Below, one piece after another: positions 49,620 to 58,377 of a stretch of DNA of 64,000 bases. The position numbers were made by a program, and so were the translations under genes. Position 1 is the stretch's first letter, and every line of letters begins with the position of its first letter. Below the pieces are notes generated by a model that saw only the letters and a program-made list of their open reading frames with translations, made no database searches and was not told where the DNA came from. This DNA comes from Dyadobacter fermentans DSM 18053 (GTDB taxonomy: Bacteria; Bacteroidota; Bacteroidia; Cytophagales; Spirosomataceae), in contig NC_013037.1 in the NCBI RefSeq assembly GCF_000023125.1, positions 1,364,001 to 1,428,000 on the forward strand, given 5' to 3'.

Positions 49620-51089
49620 TCATAATAATTGCTTCAAAATCTGCACGCATTCTTCAAGCTCGTGCTGATCCGAAGAAGCGAATCCAAGGCGAATATAATT
49701 CCTGAACTGGGGCGGATATCCCGCGGCTTTTCCATTTGAAATATATAAGTCCTTCTTAGCAGCCTGCTCGGCAAGGGCCGGGATGTCGATAGCCGGATCG
49801 AATTGCGCCCACACGGCCATTCCGCCATCCGGCACTTCAAAACGGACCGAACCGGAAAGCTCCGATTGCAACAAGTCACAGAAAAAATCGCGGCGCTGCT
49901 TGTAAACCCGCACCGATTTCCGCAAATGCCGCTGGATCACACCAGTCTGGAACAGCTCGGCAATCGCATTTTCCAGCATTACATCACCCTGGCGGTCTAT
50001 AATCCGCCTCAGCGATGCCAGGTGCGCGATCACGTCCTCCGGCCCCACCAGGTAACCGATCCGGAATGCAGGCGAAATAGTTTTGGTGAACGAGCCGCAA
50101 TACAGCACCATTCCCGCCTGATCGGCGCCGAAAAGCGGCAGCAGCGGTTTGCTGAGATAATGGAAATCATAATCATAATCGTCTTCGAAGATCACGAACC
50201 CATATTTTTCAGCGAGTTGCAGGAGCTTGATCCGGCGATCAGGCCGGAGCGCCACGGTGGTCGGGTACTGATGATGCGAGGTCACGTACACCATCTTCAC
50301 CGGCTGCTTCGAGCATAGTTCTTCCAAAGCATCTACATCCATTCCAAACTCATCCACCGGCACATGGCACGGGCGCGCGCCTGCCTGGATGAAGTTCATC
50401 GTCGCGCCGAACCAGCCCGGCGTATCGGTCACCACACAGTCGCCGGGCTTTACCAAACTCGTCACGGCCAGGTACATTCCCATTATCATTCCTCTCACAA
50501 TGAGTATGTTGGCCGGAGATGTTTTCAGTCCGCGCGTTTCGTTCAGATGCGCCGAAAGCTCCTGCCTTAGCCAGTTGCTGCCGCTGGTTTCGCCGTAGCC
50601 CAGCCGCACATATGGAGAGCCGTGCAGCAGCTGGCTGCGGTAAGCGCGAGAAAGATCTTCCCGCGGTGCAAGCCTCGGATCGGGAAATCCGTCATCCAGA
50701 TGCAGCCGGAATGCGGCTTTCAGCACGGGCCGGTCGAGGTGCGCGGGCTGATCGAACCGGAAACCCGCCTTCTTCAACGGGTCGCGCTCCGGTTTTTCGG
50801 CAACGGGGAGCGGGAGCGGCCGCAGGTCCGGAAGGTTTCGGGCAACGAACGTCCCGTTTCCAGTCTGACTTTCCAGCCAACCCTGCGCCAGTAACTCGTC
50901 ATAAGCCTGCACCACAGTACGCCGGTGCACCTTCAATATCGCCGCGAGCTGGCGCGTGCTCAGCAACCGGTAACCCGATTGCAGCGTGCCTTCCCGGATC
51001 AGCGCCATCAGTTGATTGGCTATCTGGATATAAACCGGCTGCTTGCCTCCCTTCTCCGGCGTAATCAGCGTAGAGAGCACGTTCATCAT
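49620..51089 (-). CDS. MocR-type PLP-dependent transcriptional regulator
   Basis: A 489-residue GntR/aminotransferase fusion. The N-terminal winged helix reads PVYIQIANQLMALIREGTLQ, RQLAAILKVHRRTVVQAYDELLAQGW. The aminotransferase domain has VTDTPGWFGATMN, YVTSHHQYPTTV, FEDDYDYDF and the PLP lysine in GSFTKTISPAFRIGYL. The start may be ATG 51089 or 51086. It is divergent from a split-barrel PNPOx-like gene 78 bases away, which is a recurrent MocR/PdxR target arrangement. Confidence 0.92.
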   Translation of the reverse strand: MMNVLSTLITPEKGGKQPVYIQIANQLMALIREGTLQSGYRLLSTRQLAAILKVHRRTVVQAYDELLAQGWLESQTGNGTFVARNLPDLRPLPLPVAEKPERDPLKKAGFRFDQPAHLDRPVLKAAFRLHLDDGFPDPRLAPREDLSRAYRSQLLHGSPYVRLGYGETSGSNWLRQELSAHLNETRGLKTSPANILIVRGMIMGMYLAVTSLVKPGDCVVTDTPGWFGATMNFIQAGARPCHVPVDEFGMDVDALEELCSKQPVKMVYVTSHHQYPTTVALRPDRRIKLLQLAEKYGFVIFEDDYDYDFHYLSKPLLPLFGADQAGMVLYCGSFTKTISPAFRIGYLVGPEDVIAHLASLRRIIDRQGDVMLENAIAELFQTGVIQRHLRKSVRVYKQRRDFFCDLLQSELSGSVRFEVPDGGMAVWAQFDPAIDIPALAEQAAKKDLYISNGKAAGYPPQFRNYIRLGFASSDQHELEECVQILKQLL

Positions 51090-51167
51090 AATTGGACCAC
51101 CACTATTTGAAATATTGGATTAAAACACTGAGCCAATTAACCGACATTTTTGCAGAAAACAAAGGAA

Positions 51168-51797
51168 ATGAACACACGACCACCCTATCTGATCCCCTCC
51201 CGTGGAGCCAAAAGGACCCATTATGAGCATGAAACGATCTGCTCAATCCTCGACGAAGCACTGTTTTGCACTATTAGCTATGCCGTGGACAATCGCCCGT
51301 TCTCCATTCCGACGGCGTTTGTCCGCTACGAAGACAAAATTTACATTCATGGGTCCGTGGGCAGCCATTTCATCAGGGAGATCGAAAAAGGCATTCCGGT
51401 GTGCATTTCCGTGATGCTGACCGACGCATTGGTCGTGGCGAAGTCCGCATTCAGCCACTCTGTTAACTACCGGTCCGTAATTATCTTTTCCAATGCCGAG
51501 AAAGTGGAAGACCTGGAAACGAAAAGGGCCGCATTTGAATGGCTGACCAACAAAATTGTCCCCGACAGCTGGGACTATCTGCGCCCGATGACCGACAGCG
51601 AAGTGCGCAAAACCACGGCATTGGCCTTCACATTCAATGAAGCCTCCGCCCGCATGCGCGACGGGATGCCGAACGACGAACCGGAGGATTTGGCGCTTCC
51701 GATCTGGTCCGGGTTGATTCCGCTGCAAACGAAACGCGGGCAGCCGGTTGCGGACGAAACGAGCAAGAACATTCCGATTCCGAAACATTTAAGTTAA
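51168..51797 (+). CDS. PNPOx-like split-barrel flavoprotein, probable target of the MocR regulator
   Basis: About 209 residues. ETICSILDEALFCTISYAVDNRPFSIPTAF is the first half of the FMN-binding split barrel. KIYIHGSVGSHFIREIEKGIPVCISVML follows, with VNYRSVIIFSNAEKVED as the next strand pair. I prefer ATG 51168 (MNTRPPYL), preceded by AAAGGAA, over ATG 51150. Families with this pattern bind FMN and are often called pyridoxamine-phosphate oxidase-related, including antibiotic-resistance NimA-like proteins. The exact reaction is unknown. Confidence 0.85.
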   Translation: MNTRPPYLIPSRGAKRTHYEHETICSILDEALFCTISYAVDNRPFSIPTAFVRYEDKIYIHGSVGSHFIREIEKGIPVCISVMLTDALVVAKSAFSHSVNYRSVIIFSNAEKVEDLETKRAAFEWLTNKIVPDSWDYLRPMTDSEVRKTTALAFTFNEASARMRDGMPNDEPEDLALPIWSGLIPLQTKRGQPVADETSKNIPIPKHLS

Positions 51798-51863
51798 CCG
51801 CATGCAACTTTGGTATCGGTTTGAGCATCTTTCCGGCAAATTCACCTGCAATATCACACCCAA

Positions 51864-52109
51864 ATGTTGCACTTCATGTCAGGAAAGGAAATATTCGACC
51901 GGTACCAACTTGCCGCGCTCAAAAACGGACTGGGTTCCCACGAGTTCAACTACGGGAACATTCTGTACCAGGCGCTGCGGATCGAGGGGGAGGAAAAAGT
52001 GTTTCAGCTGCTCGAACTCGCGGAAAACACCGGCAAACGCATTGCCCTCGCCTACTCCGCGCTGGGCAGCGAAGGCAACGGTGAGCCGAACATGGTTGTC
52101 CTGGTCTGA
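51864..52109 (+). CDS. Small hypothetical protein
   Basis: An 81-residue protein, family not recognised. It has a mixed helix pattern (KEIFDRYQLAALKNGLGS, YGNILYQALRIEGEEKVFQL) and no signal or membrane helix. ATG 51864 (MLHFMSGKEIF) or 51876 (MSGKEIF) could be the start. It sits in the same direction as the split-barrel gene, 66 bases on. Moderate confidence that it is coding; competing frames on both strands are open here. Confidence 0.5.
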   Translation: MLHFMSGKEIFDRYQLAALKNGLGSHEFNYGNILYQALRIEGEEKVFQLLELAENTGKRIALAYSALGSEGNGEPNMVVLV

Positions 52110-52226
52110 AAGCGCAATAATTTCCCCCTGATTTTCCCACCAAAAACTGGACATTCTTTTGATTTGCGAACGTCGGTGCCGAATTTTGGCTTGATTTCAA
52201 TCCCTGCCGCTCACTTAGCAAATTAT

Positions 52227-52754
52227 ATGGAAATTCTCGTCGTAATCGCCTTTCTCGGTTACATCTTCTACCTCATTAAACTCGCCGGCCTTCGCACACC
52301 GGGCGATAAAAACGAAGCTGCTACATTATCAGACGAAGACAGTAAAGCAAAACATGCCGACGCAGGCCTGCAATCGCTGCAAGCAGACGGTAGCAGGCCT
52401 TCCGTCGCGAAAGCGCCGTTTTTCGATAAGCGACTGGCTATTAATATGATGATGGTGATTCTCACGAGCGCATTGCTTGTGTACGTGATCAAACAAAGCG
52501 AAAGCATTCACCTTCCCTACCTGGTGGCGGTGTTTTCGGCCATTTCGCTTGGCTTTGTGGAGCCGTACAAAGGCTGGCTGCTTGCGATCACGCAATGCGC
52601 GCTGATGCTCGCGGGCTATTTTCTCCTTACTTCCCTGCCTGATGACCGCGCGCGCCAGGAGCTGGAAAATTTTAGCTTGTACGGTTCTGTGATCCTCACT
52701 TTCGCTGCCAGTTTTTTGGGTGGTTTTTTAAAAAGAGCATTAAATATGAAGTAA
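52227..52754 (+). CDS. Membrane protein of unknown function
   Basis: The start at 52227 gives an N-terminal membrane helix (MEILVVIAFLGYIFYLIKLA), a charged linker, and further helices near LAINMMMVILTSALLVYVIK, YLVAVFSAISLGFVEPY, WLLAITQCALMLAGYFLL and GSVILTFAASFLGGFLK. The longer frame adds 21 residues that would not suit a helix. It is 175 residues long. I do not recognise the family. The coiled-coil gene follows 46 bases later. Confidence 0.68.
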   Translation: MEILVVIAFLGYIFYLIKLAGLRTPGDKNEAATLSDEDSKAKHADAGLQSLQADGSRPSVAKAPFFDKRLAINMMMVILTSALLVYVIKQSESIHLPYLVAVFSAISLGFVEPYKGWLLAITQCALMLAGYFLLTSLPDDRARQELENFSLYGSVILTFAASFLGGFLKRALNMK

Positions 52755-52800
52755 GCGGCAGAATGTGGCGCAGTTATTGCCATGGTATTCCAAAAACATC

Positions 52801-53070
52801 ATGCATATGAGCGCCGCTGAACAACGACAACTACTCGAAGACAAAATTCTCGCCAAACGCCAGCAGATCGAATTTGAACGGACAAACCTGGAAGAATCCA
52901 TCGTTTTCGCACCGGAAAACCGGGAGAACCCGGAAGTAATGGAGGAAACTAAAAACTTTGACGACCCCGCGCAAAATGTAGTCGAAACGTCGGATATGAG
53001 CGCGCTCAAAGCCGCTGAGCGCGAGCTTCAGGAATTACTGCGGCAATTAGAAGGGCTTCAAAATGACTGA
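52801..53070 (+). CDS. Small coiled-coil hypothetical protein
   Basis: About 90 residues from ATG 52801 (MHMSAAEQRQ) or 88 from 52807. Two charged helices (AAEQRQLLEDKILAKRQQIE and ALKAAERELQELLRQLEGL) are joined by an acidic linker, giving a possible helical hairpin. No family recognised. It converges on the YceI gene with two bases between the stop codons. Confidence 0.55.
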   Translation: MHMSAAEQRQLLEDKILAKRQQIEFERTNLEESIVFAPENRENPEVMEETKNFDDPAQNVVETSDMSALKAAERELQELLRQLEGLQND

Positions 53071-53072
53071 CG

Positions 53073-53624
53073 CTATTCAAGCGCCAGCACGGGCACGGAC
53101 ACGTCCACAGAAGTTGAATCCGAATCCTTCCCATTCACTTTACCAATGCCGAAATCACCGCGGTTGACCTTGAATCCGCCATAAAACAGCGCCTCGCTGC
53201 CGGTGGTTTTGAATGTAAATGGAATGGCGATGGGCTTAATGATGCCACGCAATTCCAGGTCGCCATGTACCACGAAACCGGTATCCGAACTGGCAACTGA
53301 CTGCGATGTGAACTTAATGAGCGGATATTTTTCTGCATCGAACCACTTTTCGCTTTTCGCATGCTTGTTTTTAAGTTCAATGCCGGTGTCGATCGACGCA
53401 ACGTCCACGGCTACTTCAAAGCGTGCTGAGCCCGGCTGCGTGGGGTCGAAGCGGATATGGCCCTCCATCCGGTTGAAAGTGCCGTGCGCATATTTGCCAT
53501 CGAAGCGGATTTCATAACCGTCTGCCAATTTCCACTCCGTTATGCGCACGAACACAAATGCACTGAATACCAGCAAACTGATCAATGTTAGATATTTTCT
53601 CATTGTAATATCAATGTATTTCAT
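53073..53624 (-). CDS. YceI-family periplasmic protein
   Basis: YceI proteins are lipocalin-like barrels that bind isoprenoid-type lipids. The sequence GYEIRFDGKYAHGTFNRMEGHIRFDP, ARFEVAVDVASIDTGIELKNKHAKSEKWFDAEKYPLIKFTS and VHGDLELRGIIKPIAIPFTF is diagnostic. The ATG 53624 overlaps the AraC stop (ATGA), which suggests coupling; ATG 53603 would begin the cleaner signal anchor MRKYLTLISLLVFSAFVFV. The regulator immediately upstream probably shares its transcript. Confidence 0.9.
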   Translation of the reverse strand: MKYIDITMRKYLTLISLLVFSAFVFVRITEWKLADGYEIRFDGKYAHGTFNRMEGHIRFDPTQPGSARFEVAVDVASIDTGIELKNKHAKSEKWFDAEKYPLIKFTSQSVASSDTGFVVHGDLELRGIIKPIAIPFTFKTTGSEALFYGGFKVNRGDFGIGKVNGKDSDSTSVDVSVPVLALE

Positions 53625-54628
53625 GCCACTTTCAACCCCATTCTAACCTGTGACGGGTTAATGCCCATGTATTTTTTGAACGCGACCGAAAAGTGCTGCG
53701 CATGTTCATACCCCAGCAGGTCGGAAACCTCTTCTACCGATTGCGAAGAGTCGCGAAGTAGTCGTTCGGCGTAATCCATCCGCAGCTTTCTCAGGTAGCC
53801 GAAAACGGTCGTCCCGAACAGATCCTTGAATCCTTTTTTCACTTTAAATTCATTCAGCAGGCACATTCGCGACAATTCCGCGAGCGTGAAATCTTCCAGA
53901 AAACGAGCGTCGAGCACATTTTTCAGCTGATACAGCCTGTCTCTGTCCATTGCCGGCATACCTGGTGCAGGCTGCCGTTCCGGGCCCCGGAACTGGTCGA
54001 TCTGCAAAGCCAGCAGTTCCAGTATTTTTGATTGGACCATCAGGTTTCTCATCGTCCCCTGCTGATCGCATTGTTTCACTTCCTTGATCAAACCGGCCAT
54101 TTGCGTAGTAATGCCCGCTGTACCAGTAATGCCTGAAAACGGCCTGTTTCGAAACAAATGCTCCTGCACGCGCTCGCTCCAATGGTCGTCGCACCCGATA
54201 ATGTCGGAAAAATAGGCCTTATCCAGACTGATATGGAACATTTCGAGCGACTCGTTCTCCGCAACCCGGTTGGTATCGCCGCCCTCGGGTGAAAACACCA
54301 GGTTATGCCGTCCGGGCCGCATATTCAGCTCGTGCGAAAGACCTTCGAATTGGGTATCGAGCCGGCCAGCCATGTGAAAATTGATATTGATGGTGTCCAC
54401 CTGCGAACTGTCGTGCAGTTCTACATCTTCGTACGATGTCCAGTGCAGGTTCATCACGTGCACATGCGGAAAAAGGAGACTTTTGAACTTCATCTCTCCC
54501 ACTTTCGGATGAAAACGCGTCATGAACTCGCCCGTGTTCTGAACGCGGACTTTGGGATTGACCGACTGCGGATTGGGCATCGGGTTGAAATCGAGGATGT
54601 CGGCGGAATGTATGATCGTAGCGGCCAT
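53621..54628 (-). CDS. AraC-family transcriptional regulator
   Basis: A 335-residue protein from ATG 54628 (MAATIIHSADILDF); the longer frame adds 15 residues without support. The first about 230 residues are a ligand-sensing half. The C-terminal domain has FTLAELSRMCLLNEFKVKKGFKDLFGTTVFGYLRKLRM and the conserved second motif VEEVSDLLGYEHAQHFSVAFKKYMGINPSQ. Its stop overlaps the YceI start. It is divergent from the cytochrome c gene across 177 bases and may control it. Confidence 0.9.
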   Translation of the reverse strand: MAATIIHSADILDFNPMPNPQSVNPKVRVQNTGEFMTRFHPKVGEMKFKSLLFPHVHVMNLHWTSYEDVELHDSSQVDTININFHMAGRLDTQFEGLSHELNMRPGRHNLVFSPEGGDTNRVAENESLEMFHISLDKAYFSDIIGCDDHWSERVQEHLFRNRPFSGITGTAGITTQMAGLIKEVKQCDQQGTMRNLMVQSKILELLALQIDQFRGPERQPAPGMPAMDRDRLYQLKNVLDARFLEDFTLAELSRMCLLNEFKVKKGFKDLFGTTVFGYLRKLRMDYAERLLRDSSQSVEEVSDLLGYEHAQHFSVAFKKYMGINPSQVRMGLKVA

Positions 54629-54805
54629 AAGATGGATATAGGATTGATCGCAGCACGAAAATACTCCACCCAAACGCGCTATGTGCCTGTTTCTGAGTGA
54701 ACGGCCTGATTTATCGACAAAATCCGTTTGTCGTAGATTTTTATCCGTTTTGCGTAGGTCAATGCAGCGACGCAGCCCTCACATTTGCGAAAAAATGTAA
54801 AAGCC

Positions 54806-55684
54806 ATGATCAGAAAAATTTTAAAATGGGCCGGGATTCTTCTGGCCGGCATCATCGTCGCAGCGATTTGCGTGTATAGCTACATCGCGTTCAGCATGAA
54901 GGCGCGTATGAACAAAACTTACGTGTTCGATCAGGAAACGATCGAAATACCGGCCGACAGTGCGACCATTGCGCGCGGGAGGCATTTGGTTGCCATAAAA
55001 GGTTGTCTGGATTGCCACGGCGAGCATCTGGAAGGGAAAGTGATGAACGACGATGGCCCGGTCGGTCGTCTGGTTGCCCGAAACCTGACGCGCGGAAAGG
55101 GCGGTTTGCCGGCAGACTACGACGTTGCCAACTGGCTCACAGCGCTGCGCCACGGTGTCGATCAGGACGGGAAGCCGCTTTTATTCATGCCCTCGCATGA
55201 AACGACGCTCCTTTCGCAGCAGGACGTCACCGCATTGATCGCCTATTGCCGGCAGGTGCAGCCTACCGACCATGTTTTACCTGAAAACGACCTCGGCCCG
55301 GTGGCGTTGGTAATGAGTTATTTGGGTAAAATGCCGCTTTTATCTGTCGAAAAAATCGACCATAATAAACCCATGATCGCACGCGCCGATTCTACGGAAG
55401 GCATCGGACAGGGCAAATACCTTGCTGTTTCGTGCACGGGCTGCCATCGCGACAATTTCAAGGGGGGTGAGCCGCTCGCACCCGGATTTCCGCCGGTGCC
55501 CGACATTACCGCGGCTGGCCACGTAGGAAAATGGACCAAAGCGCAGTTCATAACCACGCTTACAACCGGCAAAACGCCCGAGGGCCACATGCTAAAAAAT
55601 GAAGATATGCCCTGGAAAATGACCGCTCAGTACACGCGCACGGAGCTGTCGTCGCTTTACGATTACCTGCAATCTATCCAATAA
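54806..55684 (+). CDS. Membrane-anchored dihaem cytochrome c
   Basis: From ATG 54806 the protein has 292 residues. It opens with a membrane helix (WAGILLAGIIVAAICVYSYIAF). Two haem sites are present: C67-L-D-C-H71 and C210-T-G-C-H214. Each is set in a class I cytochrome c domain with downstream methionines (RHGVDQDGKPLLFMPSH; GKTPEGHMLKNEDMPW) as possible axial ligands. It would carry electrons in the periplasm, attached to the inner membrane. An ATG 21 bases upstream also fits. A perfect hairpin follows the stop. Confidence 0.9.
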   Translation: MIRKILKWAGILLAGIIVAAICVYSYIAFSMKARMNKTYVFDQETIEIPADSATIARGRHLVAIKGCLDCHGEHLEGKVMNDDGPVGRLVARNLTRGKGGLPADYDVANWLTALRHGVDQDGKPLLFMPSHETTLLSQQDVTALIAYCRQVQPTDHVLPENDLGPVALVMSYLGKMPLLSVEKIDHNKPMIARADSTEGIGQGKYLAVSCTGCHRDNFKGGEPLAPGFPPVPDITAAGHVGKWTKAQFITTLTTGKTPEGHMLKNEDMPWKMTAQYTRTELSSLYDYLQSIQ

Positions 55685-55687
55685 GCA

Positions 55688-55719
55688 ATCCGGCCGGACT
55701 TGTGGAAGTCCGGCCGGAT
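55688..55719. terminator. Hairpin between convergent genes
   Basis: ATCCGGCCGGACT and AGTCCGGCCGGAT pair perfectly over 13 bases around a six-base loop. It lies between the cytochrome c and sulfurtransferase stops and probably ends both messages, although no T-run is present. Confidence 0.65.
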
Positions 55720-55727
55720 GTCTGATA

Positions 55728-56567
55728 TTACGCTTCTCCCGTTGCAATGGGCCGCTCGCTCCGCGACCATTCGCTCCACGACCCCACGTAGAGGCTTGCA
55801 CCATGCAGACCGGCTTCGGCCAATGCGAGGAGCGTGTGGCAGGCCGTCACACCGGACCCGCAATGCACGATCACCTTGCGAGGGTCCTTGTCGGCAAATG
55901 CATCCTTGTATTTCGCAGCAAGGTCGGCTGGGGACATAAACTCGCCCAGGTTGTCCAGGTTGGATGTATATGGAATGTTAACGGCTCCCGGAATATGTCC
56001 GGCCACGAGGTCAATTGGTTCACTTTCACCGAGGTAGCGGTAATGCTCACGCACGTCGATCACCATCGAATCGGGATCGGCAGCGGCCAATGCCACATCG
56101 TCGGCATCCACAAGCGGCATGTGCCATCCTTTCACGGGGTATTCTTCCAATGCGTGCAGGGTAGCGGCCTTTTGCGTGAGTTGAATACCTGCCGCATTGA
56201 TTGCATCCAGGCCGCCGCTCACTACGTACACCTTTTCGTGCCCGGCCGCTTTCAGCATCCACCAGAAACGCGCCGCCGCGTTCGCGCCCTTTTTATCGTC
56301 ATACACCACCACCGTCGACGACGGACTGATGCCCAATATGCCCAGAAACCTGCCGAAATCCTCCGGCCTGGGCAACGGATGCCGCCCTCCGCTGGCCGGA
56401 TCGTCGGCTTTTTCCGACAAATCGGTTTCAAGGTCCACAAACTGCGCGCTTTCGAGATGCGCCTGGTTGTAACGTTCCAGGGCATCAGCCCCGCCCCGCG
56501 CGTCGATCACGATAGGGTCGTCATTTTCCAGAATGGTTTTAAGCTGCTCTGCCGTAATGATATTCAT
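55728..56567 (-). CDS. Sulfurtransferase, two rhodanese domains
   Basis: Thiosulfate or 3-mercaptopyruvate sulfurtransferase of 279 residues; the start at 56567 (MNIITAEQLK) is chosen because the 25 residues before it do not fit the fold. The first rhodanese domain (IVIDARGGADALERYNQAHL) lacks the catalytic cysteine (VVYDDKKGANAAARFWWML), as is normal. The second carries C236 in IVHCGSGVTACHTL. The loop CGSGVTA is the mercaptopyruvate/thiosulfate-type active site. No signal peptide is seen. Confidence 0.92.
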   Translation of the reverse strand: MNIITAEQLKTILENDDPIVIDARGGADALERYNQAHLESAQFVDLETDLSEKADDPASGGRHPLPRPEDFGRFLGILGISPSSTVVVYDDKKGANAAARFWWMLKAAGHEKVYVVSGGLDAINAAGIQLTQKAATLHALEEYPVKGWHMPLVDADDVALAAADPDSMVIDVREHYRYLGESEPIDLVAGHIPGAVNIPYTSNLDNLGEFMSPADLAAKYKDAFADKDPRKVIVHCGSGVTACHTLLALAEAGLHGASLYVGSWSEWSRSERPIATGEA

Positions 56568-56683
56568 GTTCGGGTCATTTAAATAGTTCGTAAATAAAGT
56601 GACTTTTTTTGGAAAAAATGGCGCGTCAATAGCACCTCCCAATCCAGAAATTTCACATTTTAGCAGGCATAACGATCTATGCC

Positions 56684-57487
56684 ATGATTTGCGAGGAATT
56701 AACAGAGGATGACATTGCCAGCCTGCCTGCGCTGGAACCCGAGGGTTGGGGGGATATCCGACCGCGATTTGCGTATTTTCTTCAATCCGAGTGCTGCAAG
56801 CCGATCAAGATCACGGAAAACGGGCAGCCAGTAGCTGTGGGGGCGGCTATTTATCATGGTGATACCGTGTGGCTTGCGTGCATTATCACGCATGCGGAGC
56901 ACCGGAACAAGGGCCTCGGCAGTGCCATCACCCGCCACCTCGTCGGGCAAGTCGATCGCTCACGCTATCCTACCATTTACCTGGATGCCACCGAATTTGG
57001 TTATCCGGTTTATCTCAAACAGGGCTTTGAAGTGGAAGGACAATATGCACATTTGAGGCGTGATGAAGCCCTGACGGAAACGCCCGTTTCCGAATTTATC
57101 CGCCCGTTTTCAGAAAGCTTCCGGGAGGCGGCCTACGCGATCGACCGGTTTGTGTCCGGCGAAGACCGGCGCGGCGTCATGGGTGACTTCCTCGCCGATT
57201 CGTTTATGTATGTCAATGCAAATGAGGAGCTGAAAGGCGTCTATCTGCCCTCTTGGAGCGATGGTCCTGTGATTGCGGCCAACGATACGGCCGGTTACGC
57301 GCTCATGCAGATGCGCATAGCCGCGCGGCCTGTCGCCATTATGCCGCTGGGCAATGCGGCGGCGCTGAAATGGCTGCAAGAACATGGCTACCATATGTAC
57401 AAAACTTCCCGCCGGATGGTAAATGGTCCCCACCGAACCTGGTATCCCGAGCATCTTTACAACCGCATCAGCGGGGCATTGGGATAA
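56684..57487 (+). CDS. GNAT-family acetyltransferase
   Basis: A 267-residue protein. The N-terminal half holds a GNAT domain: VWLACIITHAEHRNKGLGSAITRHLV is motif A with the acetyl-CoA loop H-R-N-K-G-L-G, then IYLDATEFGYPVYLKQGFEVEGQY is motif B. The C-terminal half (residues about 135-267) resembles a second, degenerate GNAT-like domain (GPVIAANDTAGYALMQMRIA and GNAAALKWLQEHGYHMYKTS), as in two-domain acetyltransferases. The substrate is unknown. It ends directly against the convergent thioredoxin-fold gene. Confidence 0.87.
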   Translation: MICEELTEDDIASLPALEPEGWGDIRPRFAYFLQSECCKPIKITENGQPVAVGAAIYHGDTVWLACIITHAEHRNKGLGSAITRHLVGQVDRSRYPTIYLDATEFGYPVYLKQGFEVEGQYAHLRRDEALTETPVSEFIRPFSESFREAAYAIDRFVSGEDRRGVMGDFLADSFMYVNANEELKGVYLPSWSDGPVIAANDTAGYALMQMRIAARPVAIMPLGNAAALKWLQEHGYHMYKTSRRMVNGPHRTWYPEHLYNRISGALG

Positions 57488-58243
57488 TCAGCGCAGCACC
57501 AGCTCACTGATCTTTGAGAACTCGGTATGTGGCGCCATTGCCCGCACAATTCCTTTGCGGTCCACGAGGATGAAATACGGCGTTTCGCTGATCTTGTACC
57601 GGTGGTTGAAACCGTACGATTCCGGGACGGGAATGAAACCGCAGTTCCGTTTCGGGATCGCTTCGAGGCATTCTTCCTGTGTATTGAGCGTGGTTCCGAG
57701 GGAAATGATGTCGATGCCTTTTTTCTTATTTTCATCCACGAAATTGGAGATTACTTTCGTGCTGGCGAGCGTGTAGAGCGGCTTTTCGTACCGGACCCAA
57801 AAGCCGAGCAGGATGTATTTTCCCCTCAGTTTCTCGGAATCGTATTCACGGCCGTCGAGCCCGCGCATGATGAACGGGGCGATCGGCTCCCCTACTTCCG
57901 GCATCAGGTCGGGATTATTCATCACCGAGCCGTCCTGCTGCACGTAAAGCTGGCTTCTTTTAATGATTTCAAACGACGAAGCCTTTCCGTATTTGTCGAA
58001 AACCGGCTGGGTTTTATACTGGCCGGGGTTCTTTTTAAGCATGTTGTCGTACGCCTCGTAGGTGATCCGCTTGCCGGTGGCATGGTCAACAATCCGCGAA
58101 TCACGGTTCATGACAAACTGCTGACTTACCTTGCCGTTGTACCGGGTCACCTTAGGCTCCTCCTGACAAAATGCTGAAAATCTGATCGTTCCTGCCAGCA
58201 CCATCAGGCTGACAAACATTTTATTAAACCGGCTCACAAACAT
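57488..58243 (-). CDS. Thioredoxin-fold (TlpA/AhpC-like) protein lacking the redox cysteines
   Basis: A 251-residue exported protein (signal near MFVSLMVLAGTIRFSAFC; ATG 58243 or 58219). Residues about 115-251 follow the AhpC-TSA/TlpA pattern: EVGEPIAPFIMRGLDGREYDSEKLRGKYILLGFW, KGIDIISLGTTLN, ETPYFILVDRKGIVR. At the place of the usual W-C-x-x-C the sequence reads W149-V-R-Y-E-K-P, so no disulfide chemistry is possible there; the cis-proline site ETPYF is kept. Residues 30-100 form an extra N-terminal domain. It may be a binding or scaffold protein. Confidence 0.82.
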   Translation of the reverse strand: MFVSRFNKMFVSLMVLAGTIRFSAFCQEEPKVTRYNGKVSQQFVMNRDSRIVDHATGKRITYEAYDNMLKKNPGQYKTQPVFDKYGKASSFEIIKRSQLYVQQDGSVMNNPDLMPEVGEPIAPFIMRGLDGREYDSEKLRGKYILLGFWVRYEKPLYTLASTKVISNFVDENKKKGIDIISLGTTLNTQEECLEAIPKRNCGFIPVPESYGFNHRYKISETPYFILVDRKGIVRAMAPHTEFSKISELVLR

Positions 58244-58377
58244 TTCGCCTCAAAAGATTGTATAAGTATCAAAGATTTGATATTTTCATGCACAAATGAT
58301 CAATCAGTGCGACCTCCTAATAACTGGTTATCACCGTTTGATATTTTAGGCAAAACTAACAAATTGTAAACTTTGGT

